Shown: positions 23,884-34,793 of the stretch, one piece after another
Layout of the letters: the number at the start of each line of letters is the position of its first letter
Numbering within the stretch: the first letter of the stretch is position 1
Source: Ciona savignyi
Taxonomy: Eukaryota; Chordata; Ascidiacea; Phlebobranchia; Cionidae
Reading direction: 5' to 3'
Assembly (NCBI GenBank): GCA_000149265.1
Contig: CH003098.1
Location: forward strand, 62,001-126,000
Length of the DNA: 64,000 nt
Position numbers and translations under genes: made by a program
The notes under the pieces: generated by a model
Told to the model about the DNA's origin: nothing
The model's input: only the letters and a program-made list of their open reading frames with translations
The model's database searches: none

Positions 23884-26800
23884 ATGTCTTTGGGCACCAT
23901 TCAAATATCTGGCGAAACTTTGTCGTCCAATGAAGTCAAAGACATAAACAATTCGTTGCGAAACCACTCCGTTACGTTGCTTTCCCTACGCAATTGCAAG
24001 GTATGGGTTTGAATGGTGTTAATATATAATCGGTATATATGATACTGCACAAGTGTAATAATAGCATAAAACGTATTTTTTGTTTGTAATCTATGTATAC
24101 CCACTTATATAAAGTGCAGCGGACTGGGTGACCTTCTGATATTTCACTGCCTTGGCCGACTGCTACTTTTTTCTATTATTTCTTTATGTTTTTTACTGTT
24201 GAAACCTTTAGTTCATGGGGTTACTCAAAGATTTGCACTATGGAATTCACAATGGTATTCCATTGACAATTGGTTAATGGTCACCCTGATATGTTCTCAG
24301 TGCACCCAACAAAATATATTTAACCTGTACCGTTTAAAGAACTAATAGCATTGTGTAGGAATAGTTGGTGCATTTCATTATATTATTAAATCAGTGTACA
24401 GTGTATAAATTTATAAATCTTAAAATTGTAATGTAAATTTCCCACAGATTAGTGATGATGATTATCAAAAATTGATACGTTCTGTTGGCAAAACTTCATC
24501 ATTGCTCCAATTGAACCTAAACCTTGGCATGGTCAACAGTGATGAGCGGACAATTTTATTGGCTGATGCTCTTAACCGTAATCGATCTATTCAATCACTA
24601 TAGTAAGTTGGTTTTTATTTTGGCACATTATTGTATAGTAAGTTGGTGTTTATTTTGGTACATTATTGTAATAGGCAAATTAATGCAATCTCATTACTAG
24701 ATTTGTCGTCTGCATCCGTTATATTTAATACTTATTTCCTTTTTAAAATGATGTGTTTATTGATTTGTTTTTCTGTCTTTTCCTGTTTCTGTGATGAAAT
24801 TGTTTTATTTGCTGCTATTTAGATCAGGACAAAAAATGAATGGACTACATTAATACAAATGCATGGAAAATATGTCATTGCCAGACACTAGGTAGAAAGT
24901 TTTAGTTTGAAGGCAGCAATGTTTCCTTTTTACCTGACTATAAGGTCATTTTATAAGATAGGATATTTATGTTATTTTAAGCTATTACAGTGTGTTGTGT
25001 ATGATTTACACATTCCTTCAATTTATTAGAACCCATTAATACTCTTGAGTTTAGGCAATGTCTAAAGTGCCTTGCAAAAGCACACAACAGTTTCTTCCGC
25101 TAAAAGACGATGCCCTAACCCACCAAGCTAATCGGTCGGATTAAGTACAGATTAAACTTATAATACCAAGTTTATTTATATGGTTACTTAACTTTTTATG
25201 GGCAAGGCAATTCGAGTTTTGTTTTTATTTTATATAATATGGTATTGAATTGAATAAGAATTGTTTCGGAAATATAAAAATTCAAAATACTTTTTTAAGT
25301 TTTTACCTAAATATACTAAAAGTAGTAATGCTTTTAAAATAATCTGCAACACAGTTACACAGTAAAAAAATATGGGTACCTGTGAATAACCAGAAATATG
25401 TTATTCATTTAAAAATTCAATTTTAACAGTTTGCATGGAACGCCAATGGGTGATGATAGATTTGGTTTGATAAGCAAGTCTTTATCGAACCACCCTTCCC
25501 TAGTAGATTTGGACATAGGGGACTGTATGCTGAGCGATAAGAGTGTACGACGCTTGTGCAATATGTTGCCCCCTGATGGAGCTAAACCAGGTGATTTGTC
25601 AATTACCCAAATAATGTTTCAATAGATAGCAGTGTATGTTAATAAAAAAAAAAAATTGGAAAGGTTTTTTATTTTAAAGATTTATATATACAAATAATTG
25701 GAAACTTTAATTGTTTTTTCGATTGGATAAATAGTTTTATTAGTTTGATTTTTTTAGGTTATTCCATGGATTAATATTTTCACTAATTAATTCATATCCG
25801 GCCCGTTGGTCTAGTGGTTAAGTGCATCGCCTTTCAATCGAAAGGTTGCAGGTGCGGAACTGGTCGCTAGCTAGTCGGTTGTGTTCTTGGGCAAGGCACT
25901 TTACGGACATTGCCTGAACCCAGCGGATTAGTGGGTTCCACCAAATTAAAGGAGATGTCTATCATATAAAACACACTGCAATAGCTACGGTAAACCGACG
26001 ATGGGCGCAAGGTGATCTGACGATTGCCCGTGTGTTAACCCCCTTGGTATTCCCCTTTACAGGGATAAACATGAATATCCTATTCTATCCTATCCTAGAC
26101 CCTATATGAACAAATAATGTTTGGAAAAGAAATCCTAATTTTAGCAACCAATCTGAATAAGGGAAAACTGGGTGAGCAATATGATAGCAAAAACCGCTTT
26201 AAACTGTATAAATCTTTAGGGCTCAAGGAATTGGTCTTAAGCGGAAATCCCCAAATTTCAAGCAATGGTTGGTCCTTTCTTTTTTGTGCTCTTGCATCAA
26301 GTTCGTGTTTAACATCAATTTGCCTTGATTACAATCCAAACATAGGAGATGTAGGTGCTAAAATGTTGGCTGTATTCCTGGCCGGAAACAGCTGCATTAA
26401 AAAAATCGATTTGGAAGCATGCAATTTGACAGATAATTCTGCCAAGGTAATGAGAATTTTTTGACATTTATTGTCTTATGTTTAACACCAGTTGAATTTT
26501 TGTAACCAACCCCTTACCCCATAGAAGTAAATGGATTGTTCAAGAATTAAAGATACGTAGGGTTGTTGACCCATCCATAAGAATAGAGTTGACTATATCC
26601 TATTCTTTTATTTCCTAAACATCCATTGAATTTTGCACTATACTTTGAAAATGGGTCATCTGATAATGACATTCAGCAGTATTGGTCTGAACGAATAGCT
26701 GGGTGGGTTAGTTCTTTCAGCCATAGGGTTGCAGGTTCAAAACTGGTTGCCAGCTACTCAGGGTGTGTGAAAGTAATCTGATGGTTACCTGGGTAAGAAC

Positions 26801-27095
26801 ACTCCCTACTAGTTATGAGGTAATCTTAAAATTTATAGTGCAAAGTTACCCCTTTCATTTCCCATTCACAGCACAGAATTAAAACATGAATACCTTATAC
26901 CATGTCCACATGCCAGGACATAATATATTGCATCAAAGTGAACAAACAACTTTTATTTAGGTTTGGTTGGACATGCTACGGTCTTATCCAACCCCACTGC
27001 ATACACTGAACCTCACTGAGAATAAAATATCAAAGCATTTCTTGGAGGATATTATGTACTGTCTTAAACAAGATAGCTCAAGTGATGAAGCTTAA
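23884..27095 (+). CDS. LRRC73: LRRC73-like leucine-rich-repeat protein (5 exons, complete, 264 aa)
   Basis: Exons: 23884-24000, 24448-24602, 25430-25590, 26220-26446, 26961-27095; the sum is 795 bases, 265 codons with the stop. The N-terminus (IQISGETLSSNEVKDI, then LLSLRNCKI) and segments LNLNLGMV, NRSIQSLYLHG, MLPPDGAKPGLKEL and LDYNPNIGD match vertebrate LRRC73 as I remember it, including the order of its RNI-type LRR repeats. The protein looks cytosolic: no signal peptide or membrane helix. Its molecular role is poorly characterised. It starts about 1.1 kb after the LRP2-like stop on the same strand. The start codon is the first ATG before the conserved block. Intron 25591-26219 holds a SINE; 24671-25429 and 26447-26960 contain old SINE-like remnants only. 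Confidence 0.88.
24601..24670 (+). repeat. Tandem 35 bp duplication spanning the exon-2 splice donor of the LRRC73-like gene
   Basis: Two adjacent copies of a 35 bp unit starting TAGTAAGTTGG. The first contains the junction TA|GTAAGT used to end exon 2 (24602). The second repeats the same donor consensus at 24638, in a non-coding position. Two substitutions separate the copies. Confidence 0.8.
25799..26099 (+). mobile_element. tRNA-derived SINE, full length
   Basis: Same family as the copy at 6631: head GGCCCGTTGGTCTAGTGG, body with the GGGCAAGGCACTTTACGG block, tail of TATCC units. It lies in intron 3 of the LRRC73-like gene in sense orientation, about 120 bases before exon 4. Confidence 0.88.
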
Positions 27096-29029
27096 ACATT
27101 GGTATCATCTTTCAAAGTTAGCAATTACCACTCATTATGATACACAATCAATTTTCATTTAATATTTTCCAATTTTTTTTTGTTTTTTAACCAGTAACTG
27201 TAGAATTGTTATTTCCAGATATAACATACAAACAAGGAAATTCGAAATTTTAGTTTCTGGTTTAGTTTAGTTTGTTCTTTTTTTGAAAAGATGGAAAAAT
27301 GTAAATAAAAAGGATTTATATAAATATAAAATATACCTAAGGAAAACTTCAATAAAATTGCGAATTATTTTAATTTTAATACTAACTTCACCACTGTCAT
27401 TATGTATTGTTCATGTAGCAGTTATCATTAGCAATATTTTATTTTTGTAGCAGTAATCATTAGCAGTACCTATTTTTACATTTATTCACCAGTTTCACCG
27501 TTATGTACCGTACTTCTTTCACTGTAAGTTGCTATGTTAATTGTGCTAAAATTGCAAATTGAAAATCACTATGTTCTACTACTTAAATATTGCAATTGCC
27601 CATTCTTCTGCCACAGTTTTTTTTTTATGATTTCCCTAACACAAGCTGTTGATGTTAAAATTATGTTGGTTCTATTAACAATAAATTTTATCAAGCCTTT
27701 TTCATGACACCATTTGTATATATGCACTACCAGCTTCAATATTTTAGTGTTAAATTATTTTGACAATATAATAATTTAACCTTTTTATAAACTCCAACTG
27801 AATATCTGCTACTCGAACCACTGCAGACTACACTCCTTTTATTCGATGCAAAAGAACACGAATGCGGAAAATACAGCAGTGGAAGCACGTTGGAACGATA
27901 ACCTATAAACGTTGCAATATTGAAACCAGCCGTTTTGGTCCTTGTTGGTCAGTTCACTTATTGGGTAAAACAAAACAAACAGCAGTGCCCTTTATTGTTA
28001 TACAACCTTTGCAAAGGATGGAAAAACGTAATGGACGTTATAACACGGTGTATCGTTAGATGACTTTACGCCAACCTCCAGGTTACCGCAGCTTTCACAG
28101 AGTGATATATCTGATTAAGGCGATTTTTCAGTTTTTGTACAACCCCATTAATCCAGTGGACCCAGGCAATGTTTGCTACGTGCCTTACCACACAAAACCA
28201 ACTGGTCCGGCCCGGTGGTCTAGCGGTTTCGTCGCCTTTTAATCGAAAGGTTGCAGGTGCAAAACTGGCAGCTAGCTAGTGTCCTTGGGCAAGGCACTTT
28301 ACGGACATTGCCTGATTCCAGCGGATTAATGGGTTCTACAAAATTGAAGGAACGTGTCTATCATATACAACACACTGCAATAGCTCCGGTAACCCGACGA
28401 TGGGCGCGAGGTGATCTGACGATTGCCCGTGTGATAACCCCCTAGGTTTTCCCATTCACGGGGATAAACATGAATATCCTATCCTATCCTATCCTATTCT
28501 CCTAATGTGCAGTTTTTAACCGGATGAATCGATTTCTTTTTTATAGATCATGCCAGGTGCCAGGTTTGTGTAAACTGTCAATAGGAATATTAATATTAAA
28601 AATAGCCGGTAAAAGAAAAAGCAACGAAACTATGGTGTTTTAGTGTCACATTGTTATAATGATTGGTAATAAAATATTAGTGGTGTGCTGTTGCTTAACC
28701 TTGTGAAGGTAAACAAATATAACTCCAACTGTGTCGCGTCAATGACGTTATGAGGTGATACCAAAACTCAGCCGGCGTGAATCAACTAAAATGTAGTTTT
28801 TGTACATATATGTATTTTTTTAAATTGCTATAACTTTATTAGTTGTTTTATGTAATAGCATTAATTCAGCAGCGATGGTTACGATCTCAGATTAACATTC
28901 TTGATTATATACACAGTATATACCTATCTACAATATGTGCAGCTTACACATAGACAGCGGGCTAAAGTGTGTAGCCGAAGTCCCCAAATCGACTCTTGTT
29001 ATATTTGCAAATTGCTGTGTTAGTTCACA
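27096..29029. other. LRRC73-like 3' end and intergenic spacer before NDUFA6
   Basis: AATAAA at 27351-27356 is a plausible poly(A) signal for the LRRC73-like gene. The rest is AT-rich. It contains a full SINE (28205-28500) preceded by a remnant of another copy (about 28150-28200), and the upstream region of NDUFA6. No convincing coding exon was found; open frames at 27862-28242 are short and unrecognised. Confidence 0.55.
28205..28500 (+). mobile_element. tRNA-derived SINE
   Basis: Head CCGGCCCGGTGGTCTAGCGG with a short deletion after box A, box B region GGTGCAAAAC, and the family body. It ends in three or more TATCC units followed by TATTCTCC. Intergenic. Confidence 0.87.
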
Positions 29030-31769
29030 ATGTCATCAACTTTTGCTCGAGCTGTCGCGGCAGGAGCTGCAAAGCGAGTTCCTATAAAACCGATCGTTTC
29101 TGCCAATCCAGACCAAGCTAAACGAAGAGTTTTGACGTTATACAAGCAATGGTACCGCGCAGTGCCGCTGATAAGTACGTTTTGTGTGTATCTATATATA
29201 TATATTACATATAGGCTACATACCGCATCTTGGGCCGTTCTTGGAATCAAGACATATCTTAAGTAGATCTGGCGTGTGCTCGACCTAATAACATATTGAA
29301 AAATACCAAGACTAGGTTTGCTTGGCTTTTGGTTAGATTGCTGAATGTGCATTTATCATTTTTAAAAAATCTTGTGGGTACACTTTTTACTGTACCTCTA
29401 AATACTACAGGATCGCATGGAGCGCTTGAATCGCTTGGATCGCTTACTATACTTCGTAATTACAAAAGCCATGATATTAATGTTAGGGTTGGAGTTAAAG
29501 TTAGTTCTGTGGTTGAGATTAGTGTTTGGGACAGGATTGGAATTACTTTCCATAGCAATCTAAGTAATCCCAAGCGTTCTAAGCGATCCTGTAGTATTTA
29601 GAGGCACCCTACTTGTTATGCTCTGCAGAATGGCACACCATGCATTTTAGTGTATTATTTTTGTTGCTCTAATTACAAATACTACTAGTATCAAATTAAA
29701 CAGTACCTGGAAAAGATATGTCATTAAAAAAGTATTGAATATAACATCAGCGGCCGCTAGATATATTTAAGTAATACGACAATACAATAAAAACAAACAA
29801 GTATTGCAAATTTTATGACAAAGCTATATAGAAGAGTGCAATGCAACTCGGTAATACTGACCTCAAACTGGTTTTAGGAAAAGATGTAGACCATGGTAAA
29901 TATTTTTCACTGGTTTCATTTATGCTCCCGTATGGAAAGTACGTCAATTTTCGCCGAGATTTCGAGTGTGCACGCGCCAAATATTTAAGTGTGCAGTGTG
30001 CAAACGTCCAAGAATGCACACTTTAAGTGTGCACACAATCTCCTTTTCATAACTGTTTTACCAAAATCTTAAAAAACATATTATTCTATCCTCAATCTTT
30101 CGTGTCCGTCAGCTAACATATCTATCTACATAACTAAAAATGTACGGAAAGTAAATTACCCGAGGTCCAGAGGTAGGTTTACAAGTTTATTGGAAATTAT
30201 ACGATGTTTATACTGCCAGCTCCCGAGCGTGTGTGAAATTACCCAAGTGTGCAAAAGACGCAGGGAAAAAAACTCGAGTGTGCAGCTGCCGTACTTTCCA
30301 TACTGGTTTATGCTGATTGCCTTGTCCAAGGAAACAACTATCCTACTAACAGCTGATTTTTATCCCTTTACATTTCAGATAATGGTCTGTTGCGCAATAT
30401 CACTTAGCCAACTGGCTATATATATCAATCCTCTTATTAAATACTGCTATTTAAATTACAGTTAGAACGTACCAACTACCATATGCAGTTGAAACTGTCC
30501 AAGAAAAAATTAAGGAGCAATTCATGAAGAATTCCCATGTTCGAGATGTAAGAGCCATCGATATTTTGATCATCAAGGTAGGTTTCTGTGGTAAAATATT
30601 TGCAGAATTTAACATGAATCTAACTAAATAATTAATCCTTGTTTTATTTTATTAGAGTTAAGTAGGCAATTATCACTACGCTACAAAACTCTATATAGTG
30701 AACTGGTTAGCTTTGACTTGTTAAGCTATTTGGGAATTAAACTTTAGCTTGTGACCTATTAACTATTTTGGAATATATAGTTTGTTTATTTTATTCAAAT
30801 CTGGTATTTACCTGCACTTTTATTTCAAGTTGGTAAACATTGCAAAACTGGAATATTTTGTGTCAGCCCATACCCTTGTTGTAGTTGTAGCTGTTTCTAA
30901 TTTTTACTGCTAGGGACTGGGGGCAATATTGCAAAAGCATTTAACCCAAGGTGGACTAGCTACACATGTCCAAAGGCAGCAATAGTTTCATGTGTGTCAT
31001 CAAAATATCGACTGAACAATGTATTAGTCTATTTAATAATAATGGAGTTAAAATATTTGTGGAATGACAGCAATCGTGAAGATTTTTGTTTTATCGCTGT
31101 TGATGTAAAACACTGAAGTTTTAGCTGAGCAATCATTATGGCAATGTGTTGTAATGATTAAACCATTAAAATCTTATAAAGTCATTGTCTTAGGGCAACA
31201 GTCGCTAAGTGCAGTGTTCAAAGACACAACTAAATAGCCACCCACTGGTTTTGATTCCACAATCATTCTGTTGACAGTAGACTACAAAGTCACACTAACC
31301 AACTGAGCAAACTGGCTTGACAAAAAAAAATTCACAGATTTACCACTATAGTGTGAAAACTTATAGAAGCTGAATGCCAACTAAATACTTATTCAACTGT
31401 CAACTGGTCGCTAGATAGTCGGCTGTGTCCTTGGGCAAGGCACTTAATGGACATTGCCCCAACCCATCGGATTATTGTGTTTTACCAAATTGAATGAACG
31501 TGTGTATAATACACAACATACTGCAATAGCTCCGATAACCGACGGTGGGCGCGAGGTGATCTGACGGTTGCCTGTGTGTTAACCCACTTCGTTTTACCAT
31601 TCATGAGAATAAACATGTATATTCTATCCTACCTTAGGGAGAGATGGATCTGCAAGAGACATTACTGAACTGGAAGCAAGATTGCCATGTTCGTGATTAT
31701 TTTGAAAACCCAACCAAAGTCCAAGAACCCACTGATTTTCTTGGAAAATTTTTGACTCAAAAACATTAA
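29030..31769 (+). CDS. NDUFA6: NADH dehydrogenase (ubiquinone) 1 alpha subcomplex subunit 6 (3 exons, 130 aa)
   Basis: Exons: 29030-29174, 30462-30577, 31638-31769. Accessory LYR-motif subunit of mitochondrial complex I, which binds the acyl-carrier protein in the matrix arm. Matching features are AKRRVLTLYKQWYRAVP (the LYR region; here the family motif reads LYK), then QEKIKEQFMKNSHVRD, AIDILIIKGEMDLQET and a C-terminal PTDFLGKF. The length equals that of the vertebrate protein (about 128-130). All junction phases agree. A SINE tail abuts the exon-3 acceptor. Intron 1 (29175-30461) carries a 216 bp MITE; intron 2 (30578-31637) carries the SINE. AATAAA at 31797-31802 is the likely poly(A) signal. 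Confidence 0.95.
29392..29607. mobile_element. Short MITE with ~24 bp terminal inverted repeats
   Basis: The left end (GTACCTCTAAATACTACAGG and on to GATCGC) and the right end (GCGATCCTGTAGTATTTAGAGGCAC) are near-perfect inverted repeats enclosing about 165 bp. There is no coding capacity. Superfamily not assigned, since the target duplication is not clear. It lies inside NDUFA6 intron 1. Confidence 0.75.
31397..31637 (+). mobile_element. 5'-truncated SINE abutting the NDUFA6 exon-3 acceptor
   Basis: Begins in the body (CAACTGGTCGCTAGATAGTC), lacking the box A/B head, and continues through the GGGCAAGGCACTTAATGG block to the tail TATTCTATCCTACCTTAG. The tail runs directly into the AG that precedes exon 3 at 31638. 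Confidence 0.82.
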
Positions 31770-31796
31770 TATATTTTGTTTATTTTCCGTTTAAAT

Positions 31797-31802
31797 AATA
31801 AA
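31797..31802 (+). terminator. Poly(A) signal of NDUFA6
   Basis: AATAAA 28 bases after the TAA stop. Confidence 0.7.
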
Positions 31803-32390
31803 GAATATCTGTCAATTTAAATGTACTGAAAGCTCATTTTTTATGACATGTCACTAGGCAGGAATTGTTACAAAGCTTTTTGATATTTTTCTTTAGACAT
31901 CAAAATAACTTCCAATACGAAATGTATTATCTGCCAATTAATATTCGTGTTTATGTCGGGTTTTGCAAAGCTTAATGGATTGCTTTGTTCGAAAGTTGAT
32001 TGCTACATTTAAATGTTAAGTTCGTAATTGACGGAAAGACGAGTACACACTCGCCAGCGAATGGGGTTACTGTTAATGTGCAATTCTTTTAACACAAAAC
32101 ATCTATCATTCCGGTCCTATTGCATACAGACCTGGTCTAAACGATCCCAAAATGACTTAGTATCTATAAGTGTGTTTTATCACTTTAAATGGAAAACGCG
32201 GATATTTAAGCCCATGGGCAAAAGTCAGATTTCTTCGAGAATATGCAAGGGGCAGTATGATACTAGCAAATGCCAGTTTCTTTCATTTCAATCGATTTAC
32301 AGTGGCTATTGCAGTGCGTTGCATGTGCTTCAGACGTACATTACTTTTCGTAGAATCCATTGGGTTCAGGCGAAGTGCGGTGAGTGCCTT

Positions 32391-32840
32391 AAGATGGCGT
32401 ATAACCAATTAAGACCTCTATGAACGGCAGGATGTGACGAGTGGTACCCTCCATGAGTCATTGTTTTTAAACGAGTGTTTTGCTGAGTAACAATGGTGGT
32501 GATTCCCCAATGTTTGTTTGGTTGAAAGCAGCATGTGCTAGGCTGCGCGCCAGTGTTCTCGTTTAGCTGTAAAGTTTTGTAATCGTGGAGCAGTGCTTTG
32601 TAAAATAAAGGTGTTGAATGTGCATCTGCTAGCTGTTTGTTGGAAAAAAAGTTGCCGATGTACGAGGGGGTATGGGCTCAAAATTTTGTAGGGTTTTTAG
32701 TTTAGGTTGCAGATCCAAGCTTCAATTTTAAATTGTGAAAAAATCTAAGACTTCCTATGTCAGGATTTTGAGTGACAGTCGTTTTTGTGAGGTCAGTTTG
32801 CATTGGAGAGATAGGGAGAATAATTAGTTGAACGCCTCCT
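32391..32840. repeat. Long direct repeat, left copy (450 bp)
   Basis: Begins AAGATGGCGTATAACCAATT and ends GAACGCCTCCT. Nearly identical to 33653-34116. Copy 2 has an extra ~13 bp near the GCTCAAAATTTT site and a few single-base changes. The layout could be LTRs of a small retroelement or a local segmental duplication. Terminal TG/CA, a primer-binding site and coding domains were not seen. Confidence 0.75.
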
Positions 32841-33652
32841 AAATGAAAAACTGGCCATTTTGAATTTTTTGCCAAAATCTCCAAATTTATAGAAATTTGA
32901 GTGTGGATAAATGTTACTAGTCAACTGTTTGTCTAAAATCTTACACTTAATTACTTATGCTAATTAGCAAAGTAATTAATTAGTCATTTTCCCCCATTTT
33001 TGGTCATTTTCACTCCGGTAGAGGGTCGTTTGGATATTTTTTCAAGAACTTAACTTCAAATGGCTTTTATAAATACCAGACAATCTTTCGATACAGGCTG
33101 TTAATCCGATTTGTGATATCGGACTGGAAAATGCACTCCTCTTGGTATCCACATGTGTACCTTTTTTTCATATTTTTTTCATTTTTGGGCAGGTGTGAAG
33201 GCCTAGATGTGTTGTTGGACACCTATGCATACAGAAGATATAAAAACTTACCAATCCTAACCATCCTTGATTGTCAAACATTGGTGAAAGAGCTGGAGGC
33301 GGACAAAATGTGGTCACACGAGGCTCAAAGGTGACATTGGGTGTGTTTTTTTACTCAAAAACAACAATTTGTACCCTGGTTATGGACTTTAAACCTTTTA
33401 AATTACAGTGAAAAAATGTGCTGAAATTTGTGAAACATCAAGCAGTGAATTTTAATGTGTACGAAGAGTTTCAGTCATCACCAGTGACACTGTCGCCAAA
33501 TGAAATCCACAGAATGACCACCCTTCAGTCGAAGGCCTGTAATAGCCGAAGCGGTCAACAGAAACGGTTAAAATTTGGACAGGAGTCTTACAGAATGACC
33601 TCTACTAGTAAGTTCGGACAGTTTAAACCAAACTGGAACGGTCACCGTTTCC

Positions 33653-34116
33653 AAGATGGCGTATAACCAATTAAGACCTCTATGAACGGCAGGATGTGAC
33701 GAGTGGTACCCTCCATGAGTCATTGTTTTTAAACGAGTGTTTTGCTGAGTAACAATGGTGGTGATTCCCCAATGTTTGTTTTGTTGAAAGCAGCATGTGC
33801 TAGGCTGCGCGCCAGTGTTCTCGTTTAGCTGTAAAGTTTTGTAATCGTGGAGCAGTGCTTTGTAAAATAAAGGTGTTGAATGTGCATCTGCTAGCTGTTT
33901 TGTTGGAAAAAAAGTTGCCGATGTACGAGGGGGTATGGGCTCAAAATTTTTAAACAAAATTTTGTAGGGTTTTTAGTTTAGGTTGCAGATCCAAGCTTCA
34001 ATTTTAAATTGTGAAAAAATCTAAGACTTCCTATGTCAGGATTTTGAGTGACAGTCGTTTTTGTGAGGTCAGTTTGCATTGGAGAGATAGGGAGAATAAT
34101 TAGTTGAACGCCTCCT
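33653..34116. repeat. Long direct repeat, right copy (464 bp)
   Basis: Partner of 32391-32840, 812 bases downstream. Both outer flanks show CCTTAAG (just before the left copy and across the end of the right copy), which might be a target-site duplication or chance. Confidence 0.75.
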
Positions 34117-34151
34117 TAAGACCTACCCAATAGCACAACCGTCTTGTGGAG

Positions 34152-34458
34152 AAGATTTCAAACCAACCTAGGATAGGATATTCATCTTTATCCCCGTGAA
34201 TGGGAAAACCAAGGGGGTTATCACACGGGCAATCGTCAGATTACCTCGCGCCCATCGTCGGGTTACCGGAGCTATTGCAGTGTGTTGTATATGATAGACA
34301 TGTTCCTTCAATTTGGTAGAACCCATTAATCCGCTGGGTTCGGGCAATGTCCGTAAAGTGCCTTGCCCAAGAACACAACCAACCAGCTAGCGACCAGTTT
34401 TGCACCTGCAACCTTTCGATTGAAAGGCGACTCACTTAACCGTTAGACCAACAGGCCG
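34152..34458 (-). mobile_element. tRNA-derived SINE, reverse orientation
   Basis: Reads on the minus strand from a GGCCTGTTGGTCTAACGG head at about 34458 through box B (GGTGCAAAAC) to a short TATCC-type tail at about 34152. Intergenic, downstream of the polycystin-like gene. Confidence 0.87.
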
Positions 34459-34755
34459 GTGTTAGACCAACCTTTTTGGCGCGAGCAGACGTCCGCCGCA
34501 TTTACCGATTGAGCTAAACGAAAATACCTAAATTGCTACAAACCGAAATGGGATGGGACTGTTTTGTTACTTTTTGCTCGTTTTATATTAATAAGGGTCA
34601 CAGTAAGAGAGAAAATGGTCACGATAAAGTGAAAAAATCACTTTAACCCAGAACCCAAATTCACCTCCAAAACCATTCTTAACTTTCAAAGTTTTACCCG
34701 TCTTCTTTACCCTTCAGTTTAGAGCTGTTTCTATTCGCAAAACGAAAAACTTAAT

Positions 34756-34761
34756 TTATTT
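34756..34761 (-). terminator. Poly(A) signal of the polycystin-like gene
   Basis: AATAAA on the minus strand about 33 bases after the TAA stop (34796-34794). This supports 34794-35066 as the true terminal exon. Confidence 0.65.
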
Positions 34762-34793
34762 CAATTCAACCAACACAATTGTGACGCAACAAA

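Larger units (their letters stand above)
31803..34793. other. Convergent intergenic interval
   Basis: NDUFA6 (+) and the polycystin-like gene (-) end toward each other here. The interval contains the ~450 bp direct-repeat pair, the segment between its copies and a minus-oriented SINE. Open frames at 32028-32423 and 33113-33666 have no recognisable family. A 33193-33331 stretch has splice-like borders but leads nowhere. Confidence 0.6.

Noticed and set aside
27862-28242. Two adjacent plus-strand open frames between LRRC73-like and NDUFA6
   Set aside because: No recognisable domain, no splice-phase support, and overlap with SINE remnants.
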